Shown here: positions 44,089 through 54,048 of the stretch, one piece after another
Numbering within the stretch: the stretch's first letter is position 1
Layout: each line of letters starts with the position of its first letter
NCBI RefSeq assembly: GCF_014653435.1
Contig: NZ_BNAO01000006.1
Span: 144,444-208,443 of the forward strand
Reading direction: 5' to 3'
Length of the DNA: 64,000 bases
From: Alishewanella longhuensis
GTDB taxonomy: Bacteria; Pseudomonadota; Gammaproteobacteria; Enterobacterales; Alteromonadaceae
Notes under the pieces: model-generated
Told to the model about the DNA's origin: nothing
Seen by the model: only the letters and a program-made list of their open reading frames with translations
Database searches by the model: none
Made by a program: the position numbers and the translations under genes

Positions 44089-45432
44089 TTAATCGCCGGC
44101 AACTTGCATTTGGCTAATCAGCACTGAACCGGTCAGGACACCGCCACGGCGATCAACGTCGTTACCGATAGCAACAATATTCATAAACATATCCGCCAAA
44201 TTACCGGCAATAGTAATTTCTGCCACCGGGAATTGGATCTCGCCATGTTCAACCCAAAAACCACTGGCGCCACGCGAATAGTCACCTGTTACGGTATTTA
44301 CGCCCTGCCCCATTAATTCAGTGACCAACAAGCCTTTACCCATTTGTTTGCACAACGCCGCTAAATCGTCATTGCCATGTTGTACTAGCCAATTGTGGAT
44401 ACCGCCAGCATGGCCGGTACTGGCCATACCCAGTTTACGGGCTGAATAACTGGTGGTTAAATAGGTATTTAGTACGCCTTTGTCTACTACTACCAGATCA
44501 CGGGTTTTTACCCCCTCACTATCAAAGGGACTAGAAGCCAGGGCCTGTTTTAAATGCGGCAGTTCAGTAATGGTTAAATTGGACGCCATTATTTGCGTCC
44601 CCACCTTATCTAGCAAAAAGCTCGACTTGCGGTAAATGCTGCCACCACTGATTGCCGACACTAAATGCCCAAATAAGCCACTGGCGATGTCAGCCCGAAA
44701 AATCACCGGTACTTTTTGCGTCGCCACTTTACGGGCGCCCAGGCGAGCGACAGTTTCTAAAGCAGCTTCACGGCCAATTTGCTTAGGATCCAGTAAATCA
44801 GCGTAGCGACGGGCAACGGTAAAGCTATAGTCCCGCTGCATATCCTCGTCTTGCTCGCCAATCACCACACAGCTGAAACTGTGGCGGGAACTGGGGTAAC
44901 CCACTAACTGGCCATGGCTATTACCGTAAACTTTTAACCCCTGATGGGTAGAAAAGGATGCCCCTTCTGAATTGGTAATACGGCTATCCTGCCCAAAAGC
45001 GGCATCTTCAGCACTGGCACACAAGGCTATCGCCTGCTCAGTACCAATACTCTCTGGATAAAATAAATCCAGATCAGGTGGGCTAAATTCCAGCCAAGCC
45101 GCCTCAGCTACACCGGCATGCGGATCTTCCGAGGTATAGCGGGCAATATCTGCCGCAGCTTCCACAGTGCGCTTTAACGCCTCTGGGCTGAGATCCGCAG
45201 TAGAGGCAGAGCCTTTGCGCTGCCCAAAATATAAACTGATGCCAAGGCCACCATCTTGATTAAATTCCACGGTTTCAACTTCACCGTGGCGGGTCTCAAC
45301 ACTCAGACCGCGGGTGCGGCTCATTGAGGCTTCAGCACTGGTAGCGCCTAACTTTTTAGCGTGTGCCAATACCTGACTTACCGCTTCTTTTACGTCAGCA
45401 ATTTCTTGCTGAATAGTGGGTTGCTGTTGCAT
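44089..45432 (-). CDS. pmbA: Metalloprotease subunit PmbA/TldE
   Basis: 447 aa, the standard PmbA size. SRTRGLSVETRHGEVETVEF opens the TldD/PmbA fold, SSFLLDKVGTQ and the C-terminal DYSRGASGFWVEHGEIQFPV-type stretch (RGASGFWVE) are family landmarks. It lacks the HExxxH zinc motif found in TldD, as expected. With TldD (51758-53197) it forms a heterodimeric protease that processes small peptides such as microcins or antitoxins and opens unfolded peptides. It is divergent from darP, an arrangement conserved in gammaproteobacteria. The start is ATG 45432. Confidence 0.95.
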   Translation of the reverse strand: MQQQPTIQQEIADVKEAVSQVLAHAKKLGATSAEASMSRTRGLSVETRHGEVETVEFNQDGGLGISLYFGQRKGSASTADLSPEALKRTVEAAADIARYTSEDPHAGVAEAAWLEFSPPDLDLFYPESIGTEQAIALCASAEDAAFGQDSRITNSEGASFSTHQGLKVYGNSHGQLVGYPSSRHSFSCVVIGEQDEDMQRDYSFTVARRYADLLDPKQIGREAALETVARLGARKVATQKVPVIFRADIASGLFGHLVSAISGGSIYRKSSFLLDKVGTQIMASNLTITELPHLKQALASSPFDSEGVKTRDLVVVDKGVLNTYLTTSYSARKLGMASTGHAGGIHNWLVQHGNDDLAALCKQMGKGLLVTELMGQGVNTVTGDYSRGASGFWVEHGEIQFPVAEITIAGNLADMFMNIVAIGNDVDRRGGVLTGSVLISQMQVAGD

Positions 45433-45550
45433 AGATACTCTTACCTCAAAATCAATGCGCTTAGCTTATCATAGTCAAGCAAAGGCTGCTGCTTGCTCTG
45501 CTGCGTTTAGTGATATACTAGTACTATAAAGTTAATGAAGAAGCAGAGCC

Positions 45551-46087
45551 ATGACAGATACAGAATTTAAATACGGTGACAGCAAATGGCTGGAACAACC
45601 GGATCATATCAGTAAAAGCCAGATTAAACGTGAGATGCATGCCTTACAGGCATTGGGTGAAGAGCTGATTGCGTTAAGCCCGGCGGCACGCGCTAAAATA
45701 CCATTAGATGACGAGCTTAAAGACGCACTGGAGCTGGCAGATAAACTCTCGAAGAAACGCGAAGCCCTGCGCCGGCATATTCAGTTTATTGGCCGTTTGA
45801 TGCGCGTGCGGGAAGACGACCTAGAACCGATAGAGCAAGCTCTGGCTATTATCCGGAATACCAACCAGGCCGCCACCCGACAGTTTCATAAAGTAGAAAC
45901 CTGGCGTGATCGCTTACTGGCCGACAGCGAAGCTGTCACTGCCTTTGTTGCCGAATACCCAACTGCCGACGTACAACAACTGCGGCAGCTTATTCGCAAT
46001 GCGAAAAAAGAGCAGGAAAAGCAGCAGCCACCCAAAGCGTTCCGCGAGTTATTTCAGCTGATAAAACCACTGATTATCACTGACTAA
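45551..46087 (+). CDS. darP: DarP/YjgA (DUF615), 50S ribosome assembly factor
   Basis: A 178-aa all-helical protein. DISKSQIKREMHALQALGEEL-type N-terminus (SKSQIKREMHALQALGEEL) and the later LRRHIQFIGRLMRVRE are signatures of DUF615/YjgA. The E. coli homologue binds pre-50S particles and supports late 23S rRNA domain assembly. ATG 45551 has AAGAAGCAGAG upstream. It is divergent from pmbA across 118 bp, which must hold both promoters; no operator stands out. Confidence 0.95.
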   Translation: MTDTEFKYGDSKWLEQPDHISKSQIKREMHALQALGEELIALSPAARAKIPLDDELKDALELADKLSKKREALRRHIQFIGRLMRVREDDLEPIEQALAIIRNTNQAATRQFHKVETWRDRLLADSEAVTAFVAEYPTADVQQLRQLIRNAKKEQEKQQPPKAFRELFQLIKPLIITD

Positions 46088-46104
46088 GCTAAATCCAGTC
46101 GCTT

Positions 46105-46144
46105 GTTGCAGCCGGGTCCTGACATGTTGTCAGCAGGCTGCAAC
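46105..46144. terminator. Nested inverted repeat between convergent darP and the PH-domain gene
   Basis: GTTGCAGCC (46105-46113) and GGCTGCAAC (46136-46144) form a perfect 9-bp stem that encloses a second stem, CTGACA/TGTCAG. It lies between two converging genes and probably limits read-through both ways. Confidence 0.55.
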
Positions 46145-46159
46145 GCCTTGCTGCAGTAG

Positions 46160-47728
46160 CTACATCCAACCCTTATTACTATTCTCTGCCCGATACAGTG
46201 CGTAATTAGCTATCGCCTCAGCCGCTGCGGCAGGCATATAAGGTATGGTTAAACTGCCGGAGGCAAATACCAGTGTTAGATGCTTTAAACCGGCTTTTTG
46301 CATAAACCAATGCTGTTTTATACTTAACTGCTGCAACTTATGCAGCGGTACACAGTAATAATCAGTGCCAATTACACCTTGCCGGATATAGAGGTAATTT
46401 GCGTCCATGGCATAGCCAAAGCGGCGCCAACGCAGCAGAAAAAGCCCCACTAACATAGCAATTGCCAATAAGCTTGCCATCGCCATTACCGGTTGCGTCG
46501 GTAAAAACACGTATTGGCTAACCAGAAATAGTGGCAAGCAGAAACCTGCGAATACCGGTACCAGATACCGCCAGTTTACTGTACCAAAAACACTGTTAGC
46601 TAACTGATTATCGGGATACACTTCTGCCAATAACCTGGCTGCGGCAGCCGGTAATACCGCCGGCACCATAATTTTGCCGTGTTCGGCTTGCTCTTGGTAT
46701 TCCGAATAAGGCGTGTGTACCTGTTCATAGTGCACATTACAACGACCAATAAGCTTATCTACCCAATCTTGTTGTAACTGCAACCACTGCAAGCGCGAGG
46801 CCTTCATACTAATTTCGTGCCGGGTCAGCAGGCCGCTGCGCCGAACATACCTGTCGCCGACATGCCATAACTGAAATTGATAATAGCTAAGCACTGAGGC
46901 AGCGATAGACAATAAGGTGATCAACAACATCAACAGCATAGTAAGCGCCAGCGCAGCCAGGCCTAACCAAAGCCAGGATTGCAGATCAGGATTAAACCAA
47001 CGCGCAACATCTAGCCCTAATGCATCTAGCTGCTGCCCAACCAACTCAGTGATTGGTTTATAAAAAGGTGCCGCCAAGCCCAGCACTAGCATCACCCTGT
47101 TATTACTAATGCCATAAAAGACTAAATCTTTTACCGAGCGGGTACAGAGTAACTGCTCACCGGCAGGCACCGCAGCTTGCGTACTTTGCTGCTCTGCTGC
47201 CGCGACAACGGCCGGTTGCCCAGCTTTTGCCAGATAAATAGCTTGCTGTAATTGCTCTGCTAACTCCCTTGGTAAGGCTGCTAACTGTGCTTCTTGCTGA
47301 CTCGAACCCGCAGTATCTAACACGATACAAAGATGATCGCTTAGCCGATAATAAATAGGCTGCAGCAAACGGACATTTTGAATACGGCTAAAAGGCAGAT
47401 TAAGCTGCTTTTTGCGCAAAATACCAGAATGGATCTCAACCGTATCGTCAATGACCCGAAACCGAAATACCCAATAGTGCAAGATCCCCACCCCAATCAG
47501 TAGTAGTGAGATCGCAGCCAACGCGAGTGCAGAATAGCCGGGATAGCGCTGCATACCTTGATAAAATACCAGCAAGGTCGGGGCCAGATAGCCAATATTG
47601 CCAAACACCGTTTTAAATAAGCGTAAGCAAAAGAAGAATAACGCAATAGCAGATAAGCGTTGCCATTGTTGTAGCGTTAGCAAAGACTCGGGAGCACTGT
47701 CACCCTCGACATAATCAGGCTCAATCAT
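46160..47728 (-). CDS. YdbT-like PH-domain (bPH2) membrane protein
   Basis: A 522-aa inner-membrane protein with three bPH2 modules, each preceded by TM helix pairs: FRVIDDTVEIHSGILRKKQ, GDRYVRRSGLLTRHEISMK and MDANYLYIRQGVIGTDYYCV. This is the YdbT pattern. The start overlaps the end of the YdbS-like gene by 8 bp, so they form one two-gene unit. Function is unknown; the bacterial pair is linked to membrane protection and peptide-toxin (lantibiotic) resistance in Bacillus. It is inference here. Confidence 0.88.
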   Translation of the reverse strand: MIEPDYVEGDSAPESLLTLQQWQRLSAIALFFFCLRLFKTVFGNIGYLAPTLLVFYQGMQRYPGYSALALAAISLLLIGVGILHYWVFRFRVIDDTVEIHSGILRKKQLNLPFSRIQNVRLLQPIYYRLSDHLCIVLDTAGSSQQEAQLAALPRELAEQLQQAIYLAKAGQPAVVAAAEQQSTQAAVPAGEQLLCTRSVKDLVFYGISNNRVMLVLGLAAPFYKPITELVGQQLDALGLDVARWFNPDLQSWLWLGLAALALTMLLMLLITLLSIAASVLSYYQFQLWHVGDRYVRRSGLLTRHEISMKASRLQWLQLQQDWVDKLIGRCNVHYEQVHTPYSEYQEQAEHGKIMVPAVLPAAAARLLAEVYPDNQLANSVFGTVNWRYLVPVFAGFCLPLFLVSQYVFLPTQPVMAMASLLAIAMLVGLFLLRWRRFGYAMDANYLYIRQGVIGTDYYCVPLHKLQQLSIKQHWFMQKAGLKHLTLVFASGSLTIPYMPAAAAEAIANYALYRAENSNKGWM

Positions 47729-48281
47729 GCTGCAGCCCGGCTTTGTGCTGAAGAATAAACTGCCGGATCCGCTCTGCGTCGGCCAGTGTTAAACCGGGAA
47801 TAGCAAAGGTGTGCATAGCACCGCCAGCACTAAACACCTGTAAGCTGGCTAACCCAACTCTGCGCTCAAAGGGACCACGCTTGAGTTCAATATGCTGGAT
47901 CCGTAAGATCGGCTGAGTAACACATTTTCGGAAAAACAAACCACTACGATAACTTAAATCATGCTGTCGTAACGCATAAGCTTGATGCGGAAAGGCCAGA
48001 TAGCTATGCCCAATCGCCAGCACACCACAGAGCGACAAAACACCACCGCCCAAAAGCAGGATATTGCCAAACGTCTGATTTACCGGCCAAAAAGGTTGTA
48101 AATAGATCGCAAGCCAAAGCCCGGTGAATAAAAGGACGCTAATACTATCCACCCAGAGCACTAAACGCAGGTAGCTTGGTGCTAGCCCTTGCCATTGCAA
48201 TGCGGATAGCTGAGGCTGCTCTGCTAAAGAAACCGGTACATTCTGAAAAGTGTCAGTACTCATGCTGTTCTGTCTCCCCAA
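47721..48281 (-). CDS. YdbS-like PH-domain (bPH2) membrane protein
   Basis: A 186-aa protein with two TM helices near residues 45-65 and 72-92, followed by one bPH2 domain (ALRQHDLSYRSGLFFRKCVTQ and QHIELKRGPFERRVGLASL). It is the usual partner of YdbT and is translated first in the pair. Start ATG 48281 or the later ATG at 48263 (MSTDTFQN) are both possible; the latter gives a more family-like N-terminus. It is divergent from the tubulin-like gene; the 180-bp gap is AT-rich and probably holds both promoters. Confidence 0.85.
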   Translation of the reverse strand: MGRQNSMSTDTFQNVPVSLAEQPQLSALQWQGLAPSYLRLVLWVDSISVLLFTGLWLAIYLQPFWPVNQTFGNILLLGGGVLSLCGVLAIGHSYLAFPHQAYALRQHDLSYRSGLFFRKCVTQPILRIQHIELKRGPFERRVGLASLQVFSAGGAMHTFAIPGLTLADAERIRQFILQHKAGLQHD

Positions 48282-48461
48282 GTAAACCGCGGCACTTAAA
48301 ATAACATTTTTTTAAATTATCTAACAAAAATGAATTTTTGTCTTAAATAATAAATTGTTTTTCAGCGCTAGCCAGGCAAATAGGCCTATTTTTGTTCACT
48401 GATAAATGCGTCTACTTTTAAAGCAATAACTTAGAAAAACCTTCCTATCAGGATACCCGCT

Positions 48462-50624
48462 ATGACCAAAAAGAGACCGATCAATCAGCCACCTTTGGAT
48501 GACGATATTATTGCTGTCAGACCTGCTGCGGGAAACAAAGCCGTAAAAAGCAGCACCGAGCGTCATATGTATTTTACCGAGCGCGATCTTAATCGCATTC
48601 TGGCAAATCTGGATGGTTTACGACAAACGGTCTTTCCCACCAGCCTAATAGAACATGAAGTTAACGCCCAAAAACAGCAACACTTTCCATCGGTTTGCTT
48701 AATAGGGCTTGGCCGCTGTGGTTCTAATATTGCGCTAGATGTGGCCTCTTTGGTTTACAGCGCCCGTAACTTTTATCTCAATGAATTTAATAGCCAGGAA
48801 AAACAAAACCGTGAACAAGAATATCGCCCTATGCGTTGGATTAAGCGCAGCCTAAATTTAAAGGCCGCCAATGCGCTAAAACCGGTCTTTTTAATTGAGC
48901 CTTTGGTGATGTTAGGCGATCTTGATAAAGATATTGAGGGCCGTATTCGCTTCTCGAATAAAAGTGAAAGCAGCGGTTTTCTACGTGACTATACAAAAAT
49001 GAAAATTATGGACTTATCCGAGGTCCACGCCGGTGGTGCGGGTAATGCGCCAATACTGGGGCAATACCTGGCCAAGATTATTTTAAACAAAGAAACACAG
49101 CGCTTTGCCAATGCCGACTGGAAGTTTATCCACTCTTATCTAATTGACTCCTGTGGTATTAAAGCTAACCAGTCCCGCTTGTATTTTTATATTTTTAGCG
49201 CCGGGGGCGGCACAGGATCGGGTATGGCATCGGAATTTGGGTTAGCCCAGCAATATGCGTATATGAGCAAAACCTTTGACACCCGCACCCTGCCCGAAAG
49301 TGAAGAAAACCGCGGCCATTCTTTTGTCTTTGAACCCATCTTTACCAGTGGTATCTGTATTCTGCCAAATATTTCTGATCATGGCGTAGAAATGTCGGAA
49401 GCGCTCCATATCAATGCCGGCCGCTTATTGTGTAAGTATCTCGCTGAAGAATGGGACTTCTCTTACAATTTTGACCAGGAAGAAAAAAACGATGCCAATG
49501 CCATGCATCGTATCCGGCCCTGGAATGCCATGATGTTAATCTCAAACGACATTATGCGCTACGCTGAGGAAACAGACGATGGCGACATCCAGCATATTGA
49601 TGTCAATACGATGGAAAGATACGCTAACCAATATATTTCACAGCAAATTTTTAATATTTTGACCGCGCAAGCAGTTACGACCGACTATGACGAAAACTAC
49701 TTCCGCCGGGCCGGTATCGATATTGGCGAAACCATCCGCTTAGATGCCAATGATCTTTTTATGAGCCTGGCAGGTCCCGTGGCGGTGGCTTATGCCGAAT
49801 CGGTTATGCCCGGAGAAACCGCAGTGCCTGAGAAGTTAAAGCTTTTCGATAAACAAGGCACGCCAGGCTTAGATATTGACGATTTATTCTTCCGCTCTAT
49901 CGACTTGCCACATTTTAATAAGGTCACACAAGCCATTGAAGGGATTAGTTTGCTGCCTATAGAGTCCGTTCGTTACCGTAGCATCCTGGCCGATTATCAA
50001 AAAAACGGTTATGACGCCACCGAGATGAAAGATCTGCATTTCTTTAAAAACTGCTCTTCTGTGGTATCTATTGTCTCTTTGCCTAAAGACTATAAGTTGT
50101 CCTATATAGACTTAAACAAGCTAAAATCACATCTTAATAACTTGTTTCCAAATACTACCTTAAAACGTTATGCCTTGGTTATTGGCGCCTCAGCCAATAT
50201 TTCATTAACCACACTGATAGCCAAAAGCCCCTGTTTAAGTGATGACTTTTTAACCCTGATTGTGGCGTACATTAAACGTTGCTTTGCTATCGATAATTAT
50301 CGCTTTGATGAGAAACTCGATGAAGCCATGCTAGAGTTTATTCGCAGTGAGCAATTTGACGAGGCATTAGTAGATAGCATGCTGCACGAATTTGAGAATC
50401 CGGCCAAGATCCTTGATACCAATTGGTATGCCATTAAACCCATGTATGAAAAAAAATACCGGGAGCTGATTAATAGCAAAGACAAATTTATTTCGATTAA
50501 CGATATTCGCTTATCACGCGATAGCGTGAAAAAAGCCATTAAGTATTTACGCGAAATCTACCGCCACAAAATCAGTAAAACCCGGGTGATCTCGCTATAT
50601 CAGAACAGTACAAAAACCGACTGA
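48462..50624 (+). CDS. Large tubulin/FtsZ-like GTPase, unknown function
   Basis: A 720-aa soluble protein. It has the two nucleotide-binding signatures of the tubulin/FtsZ superfamily: a Rossmann-type SVCLIGLGRCGSNIALDVA (about 73-91) and the tubulin G-box FSAGGGTGSGMASEF (about 244-258). In between are GGAGNAPILGQ and a long Lys-rich stretch. The ~460 aa after the G-box have no familiar domain. True FtsZ is about 380-400 aa and belongs to the dcw cluster, so this is a separate paralogue family, comparable to chromosomal Tubulin_2/TubZ-like proteins. No TM helix. ATG 48462 has ATCAGGAT upstream. It converges on ilvE and is divergent from the PH-domain pair. Confidence 0.78.
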   Translation: MTKKRPINQPPLDDDIIAVRPAAGNKAVKSSTERHMYFTERDLNRILANLDGLRQTVFPTSLIEHEVNAQKQQHFPSVCLIGLGRCGSNIALDVASLVYSARNFYLNEFNSQEKQNREQEYRPMRWIKRSLNLKAANALKPVFLIEPLVMLGDLDKDIEGRIRFSNKSESSGFLRDYTKMKIMDLSEVHAGGAGNAPILGQYLAKIILNKETQRFANADWKFIHSYLIDSCGIKANQSRLYFYIFSAGGGTGSGMASEFGLAQQYAYMSKTFDTRTLPESEENRGHSFVFEPIFTSGICILPNISDHGVEMSEALHINAGRLLCKYLAEEWDFSYNFDQEEKNDANAMHRIRPWNAMMLISNDIMRYAEETDDGDIQHIDVNTMERYANQYISQQIFNILTAQAVTTDYDENYFRRAGIDIGETIRLDANDLFMSLAGPVAVAYAESVMPGETAVPEKLKLFDKQGTPGLDIDDLFFRSIDLPHFNKVTQAIEGISLLPIESVRYRSILADYQKNGYDATEMKDLHFFKNCSSVVSIVSLPKDYKLSYIDLNKLKSHLNNLFPNTTLKRYALVIGASANISLTTLIAKSPCLSDDFLTLIVAYIKRCFAIDNYRFDEKLDEAMLEFIRSEQFDEALVDSMLHEFENPAKILDTNWYAIKPMYEKKYRELINSKDKFISINDIRLSRDSVKKAIKYLREIYRHKISKTRVISLYQNSTKTD

Positions 50625-50655
50625 TCCTTATCGTATTGCTGATACAGCCCTAAAA

Positions 50656-50684
50656 AAAGAAAGGTCGCATAGCGACCTTTCTTT
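50656..50684. terminator. Bidirectional terminator between the tubulin-like gene and ilvE
   Basis: AAAGAAAGGTCGC-ATA-GCGACCTTTCTTT is a perfect 13-bp stem with a 3-nt loop, with A-rich and T-rich flanks on the respective sides. Confidence 0.9.
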
Positions 50685-50699
50685 ACAGGGAGACGGCTA

Positions 50700-51695
50700 T
50701 TAACTTACTTTAGTAAGCCAACCATGGGTGTCTGCCGCCCGCCCCCACTGAATATCATTTAATGCCTGCCGTAAACTCGCAGTAGTAGTACCGGCAATAC
50801 CGCCACCCACTTGATATTCCTTACCAGCATGAATAAGGGTACCTACAGGCGTCAGCACCGCCGCGGTGCCTGACAGGGCCGCTTCCGCCCCCGGTTTTAC
50901 GGCCCGCTCTAACAGCTCATCGACTGTTAGCTCGCGCTCCGATACTGTCATGCCGCGATCACGCGCCAGCGTGAGAATAGAGTCACGGGTAATACCATGT
51001 AAGAATGAGCTGTCTAAGGCTTTGGTAATAATTTCGTTACCGTCAATCAGCAGGAAGTTAGCCGCACCGGTTTCCTGGACATCGCCATTAGGACAGAACA
51101 ATACCTGATCGGCTTGCACTGCAGCCCGGGCTTTCATAATAGGTTGCAACGCACTGGCATAGTTACCACCGCTTTTCACCATACCCATATGCGATGCGCA
51201 GCGGGCATTGTCTTCCAGTAATAGCCGTAGTGCTTTAGCGCCACCGGCAAAATAATCGCCCACCGGCGACAGTAATACATACAGCAATGAGCTTAAACTG
51301 GGTGCTGCGGCTTTACCAATAGAAGCTTCAGTACCAATATGCGTTGGCCGGATGTACATAGAGCCAGGCGGCATAGGTACATCTGCGGCGTAACGGCGGA
51401 CAATTTCCGTGATCATGCTGCTTAACATAGCCGCATCAATCTGCGGTAACGCCAGCAACTCGCTGCTTTGTTGTAAACGGGCAACGTTTTTATCCATCCG
51501 GAAAATGTGCACCGAGTCATCGGCATGGCGGAACGCTTTCATCCCTTCAAAGCAGGTGCTGGCGTAATGCAGCACATGGGCGCCGGGGTGCAAGCTAATG
51601 CTGTCAGTTGCAACGACTGCGGGCTGACTCCAGCTGTTATTTTCAAAGCGTGAGAGAATCATCTCGTTAGTAAATACGGTGCCAAATGCTGCCAT
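50700..51695 (-). CDS. ilvE: Branched-chain amino-acid aminotransferase
   Basis: A 331-aa fold-type IV PLP enzyme. HYASTCFEGMKAFR (substrate loop), MGMVKSGGNYA (Schiff-base Lys), VQETGAANFLLI and LSGTAAVLTPVG (phosphate-binding) match class IV BCATs. It makes the last transamination step to leucine, isoleucine and valine, with 2-oxoglutarate/glutamate as partner. The type with ~330 aa and FEGMKAFR resembles eukaryote-like BCATs rather than the 309-aa E. coli IlvE. AGGAAA precedes ATG 51695. It lies 62 bp downstream of tldD with a short hairpin between, so it may be read partly from the mre-tldD unit. Confidence 0.93.
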   Translation of the reverse strand: MAAFGTVFTNEMILSRFENNSWSQPAVVATDSISLHPGAHVLHYASTCFEGMKAFRHADDSVHIFRMDKNVARLQQSSELLALPQIDAAMLSSMITEIVRRYAADVPMPPGSMYIRPTHIGTEASIGKAAAPSLSSLLYVLLSPVGDYFAGGAKALRLLLEDNARCASHMGMVKSGGNYASALQPIMKARAAVQADQVLFCPNGDVQETGAANFLLIDGNEIITKALDSSFLHGITRDSILTLARDRGMTVSERELTVDELLERAVKPGAEAALSGTAAVLTPVGTLIHAGKEYQVGGGIAGTTTASLRQALNDIQWGRAADTHGWLTKVS

Positions 51696-51721
51696 TTTTA
51701 TTTCCTGCTGTAGAGTATCAA

Positions 51722-51737
51722 GCCAGCGTAGGCTGGC
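51722..51737. repeat. Short inverted repeat between tldD and ilvE
   Basis: GCCAGC-GTAG-GCTGGC forms a 6-bp stem. The minus strand has no T run after it, so it is at most a weak attenuator. Confidence 0.35.
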
Positions 51738-51757
51738 CGGGTCAGAATGTTATTATG

Positions 51758-53197
51758 CTATTGTGTGCCGCCTACGGTGAGGGCATCTAATTTTAACGTT
51801 GGCTGGCCAACACCTACCGGCACACTTTGGCCTTGCTTGCCACAAACGCCAACGCCGCTATCCAGCCGCATATCGTTGCCTACCATCGACACCTGCTGCA
51901 TGGCTTCCGGGCCATTGCCAATCAGGGTTGCGCCTTTAATTGGCGTAGTAATTTTACCGTCTTCTATCAAATAAGCTTCTGAGGCGGAAAACACAAATTT
52001 ACCCGAGGTAATATCTACCTGACCGCCACCAAAATTAGGTGCATAAATCCCTTTTTTCACACTGGCGATAATTTCTTCCGGTGCATAGTCGCCGGCCAGC
52101 ATATAGGTATTCGTCATGCGTGGCATCGGCAGGTGCGCAAAAGATTCACGCCGGCCATTGCCCGTGGGGGGTACTCCCATCAGCATGGCATTATGTTTGT
52201 CCTGAATGTAACCTTTTAGAATACCTTTTTCGATCAGTACATTGTACTGGCTAGGTACGCCTTCATCATCGATATTTAACGAACCACGACGGCCGCTCAG
52301 GGTGCCATCATCAACGATAGTACAATGTTTTGAGGCAACCTGCTGACCAATCCGACCACTAAAGGTTGAAGAGCCTTTGCGATTAAAATCGCCCTCTAAA
52401 CCGTGCCCTACTGCTTCGTGTAGCAATACACCGGGCCAACCAGAACCCAGCACCACCGGCATGGTACCGGCTGGCGCATCTACTGCCGTTAAATTAACTT
52501 GCGCCATGCGCACAGCTTCGCGGGCAAAGTGTTGCCAGCGCGGTGCACCATCTTGATCCTCGCTAAAATAGCGATAATCGGTGCGGGCGCCACCACCTGC
52601 GCTGCCGCGCTCACGCCGGCCGTTATGCTGCAATAACACTGAACAGTTTAGACGTACCAGGGGGCGAATATCCGTTGCAAAGGTCCCGTCGCTGGCCGCA
52701 ACTAATACCTCTTCGTATACCCCTGTCAGGCTGACCATAACCTGTTCAGCCCGGCTATCTAAGCTGCGAATAAAGGCTTCTACCTGATGTAACAGCGCCA
52801 CCTTTTCGGTATTAGTTAAACTCTGCAGGGGCTCACAAGGTAGGTAAATATTGCTGTTACTACTGCGGCTGAAGGTTTTTACGCTGCCTTGCTGGCCTTG
52901 CGCAGCAATACCGCGGGCGGCCATAGCGGCTTGTTGCAGTGAGGCACTATTAATACTGTCGGCATAGGCGAAACCGGTTTTTTCACCGCTAATGGCCCGC
53001 ACGCCGACACCACGTTCAATATTAAAAGAACCGTCTTTTACCAAGCCATCTTCCAACACCCAGGATTCATGCACACTGGATTGAAAGTACAGATCGGCAT
53101 AATCGAGCTGATGCGCAAACAAATAGCCCAGCGTTTGCTCCAGATCGCGCTGGCTCAACTCTGAGGCATTAATAAGGTTATGTTCTACTGCATTCAT
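51758..53197 (-). CDS. tldD: Metalloprotease TldD
   Basis: 479 aa, close to the 481 aa of E. coli TldD. The zinc motif is [13 protein letters not shown] (HExxxH at about 257-262). [20 protein letters not shown] and the C-terminal [19 protein letters not shown] are typical. It is the active partner of PmbA/TldE (44089-45432) in the heterodimeric TldD/E protease. Its ATG overlaps the stop of nit (ATGA), so translation is coupled in the rng-yhdP-nit-tldD series, a conserved order in gammaproteobacteria. Confidence 0.96.
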   Translation of the reverse strand: MNAVEHNLINASELSQRDLEQTLGYLFAHQLDYADLYFQSSVHESWVLEDGLVKDGSFNIERGVGVRAISGEKTGFAYADSINSASLQQAAMAARGIAAQGQQGSVKTFSRSSNSNIYLPCEPLQSLTNTEKVALLHQVEAFIRSLDSRAEQVMVSLTGVYEEVLVAASDGTFATDIRPLVRLNCSVLLQHNGRRERGSAGGGARTDYRYFSEDQDGAPRWQHFAREAVRMAQVNLTAVDAPAGTMPVVLGSGWPGVLLHEAVGHGLEGDFNRKGSSTFSGRIGQQVASKHCTIVDDGTLSGRRGSLNIDDEGVPSQYNVLIEKGILKGYIQDKHNAMLMGVPPTGNGRRESFAHLPMPRMTNTYMLAGDYAPEEIIASVKKGIYAPNFGGGQVDITSGKFVFSASEAYLIEDGKITTPIKGATLIGNGPEAMQQVSMVGNDMRLDSGVGVCGKQGQSVPVGVGQPTLKLDALTVGGTQ

Positions 53198-54048
53198 GGT
53201 TTCAGCTCACTGTTAAATCGGTTATGTTGCTTAATAGGCATTTTATTAGCTAATTGCTGGCAGTCTGCCAAATCTACTGCGGCAGAAATCCAGCCGGGTG
53301 CAGCACCCGCATCGGCCAGAATATCACCCCAGGGGTTGATAATCAGGCTATGGCCAAAAGTTTCCCGACCATTCGCATGTACGCCAGTTTGGCCGGGAGC
53401 GACCACAAAACATTGGTTTTCAATGGCTCTGGCGCGTAATAAGCTATGCCAGTGTGCGGCCCCTGTTACCCGGGTAAAGGCCGAAGGGACACTGAGCACA
53501 TTCATACCCGCAGCAGCCAGCGCCTGCATTAAGCCAGGAAAGCGCACATCATAACATATCGTCATGCCGAGTTTCAGGCTACCCTGTACAGATAATGTGA
53601 GTTTATCGCCGGGTAAGGTTGTGGCCGATTCCTGATAATTACCGGTAGCGTCAGAGACTTTAACATCAAATAAATGCAGTTTTTGATAGTCGGCTAGTAA
53701 GGTGCCATCGGGCCCAAATAATAAACTGCTGGCAGAGAAGCGCCGGGGATCCGGGCTGGTAGTCGGCATGCTACCTGCCACTAAGTAGAGTTGATATTGC
53801 TTGGCAAGGGCAGCACAGCGCGCTTGTAGCTCGCCCTGCCCAAGTGGCTCGGCAAAAGCTTGCTGTACTCCGTCAGCGCCACCAAATACCGCAAAGCATT
53901 CCGGCAGTACCACTAAATGTTGTGCGGCTTTAGGTAACAACGCCAAGTAATGCTCTAGCTGCTGAAAGTTTTGTTCAGGATCGGGCTGGCTCGTCAGCTG
54001 AATAGCACTGAGTTGCCACTCAGTCACTGCGGGGTTGCGTATTGTCAT
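53194..54048 (-). CDS. Nitrilase-superfamily amidohydrolase (Nit/YbeM type, deaminated glutathione amidase)
   Basis: 284 aa from ATG 54048; a TTG at 54072 would extend it. The catalytic Glu-Lys-Cys triad is visible: Glu in [11 protein letters not shown], Lys in [10 protein letters not shown] and Cys in [11 protein letters not shown]. The form fits the Nit1/YbeM group, which hydrolyses deaminated glutathione to 2-oxoglutarate and Cys-Gly, a metabolite repair step in the cytosol. It overlaps the end of yhdP and couples into tldD. The gene order yhdP-nit-tldD is common in this part of the gammaproteobacteria. Confidence 0.9.
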   Translation of the reverse strand: MTIRNPAVTEWQLSAIQLTSQPDPEQNFQQLEHYLALLPKAAQHLVVLPECFAVFGGADGVQQAFAEPLGQGELQARCAALAKQYQLYLVAGSMPTTSPDPRRFSASSLLFGPDGTLLADYQKLHLFDVKVSDATGNYQESATTLPGDKLTLSVQGSLKLGMTICYDVRFPGLMQALAAAGMNVLSVPSAFTRVTGAAHWHSLLRARAIENQCFVVAPGQTGVHANGRETFGHSLIINPWGDILADAGAAPGWISAAVDLADCQQLANKMPIKQHNRFNSELKP

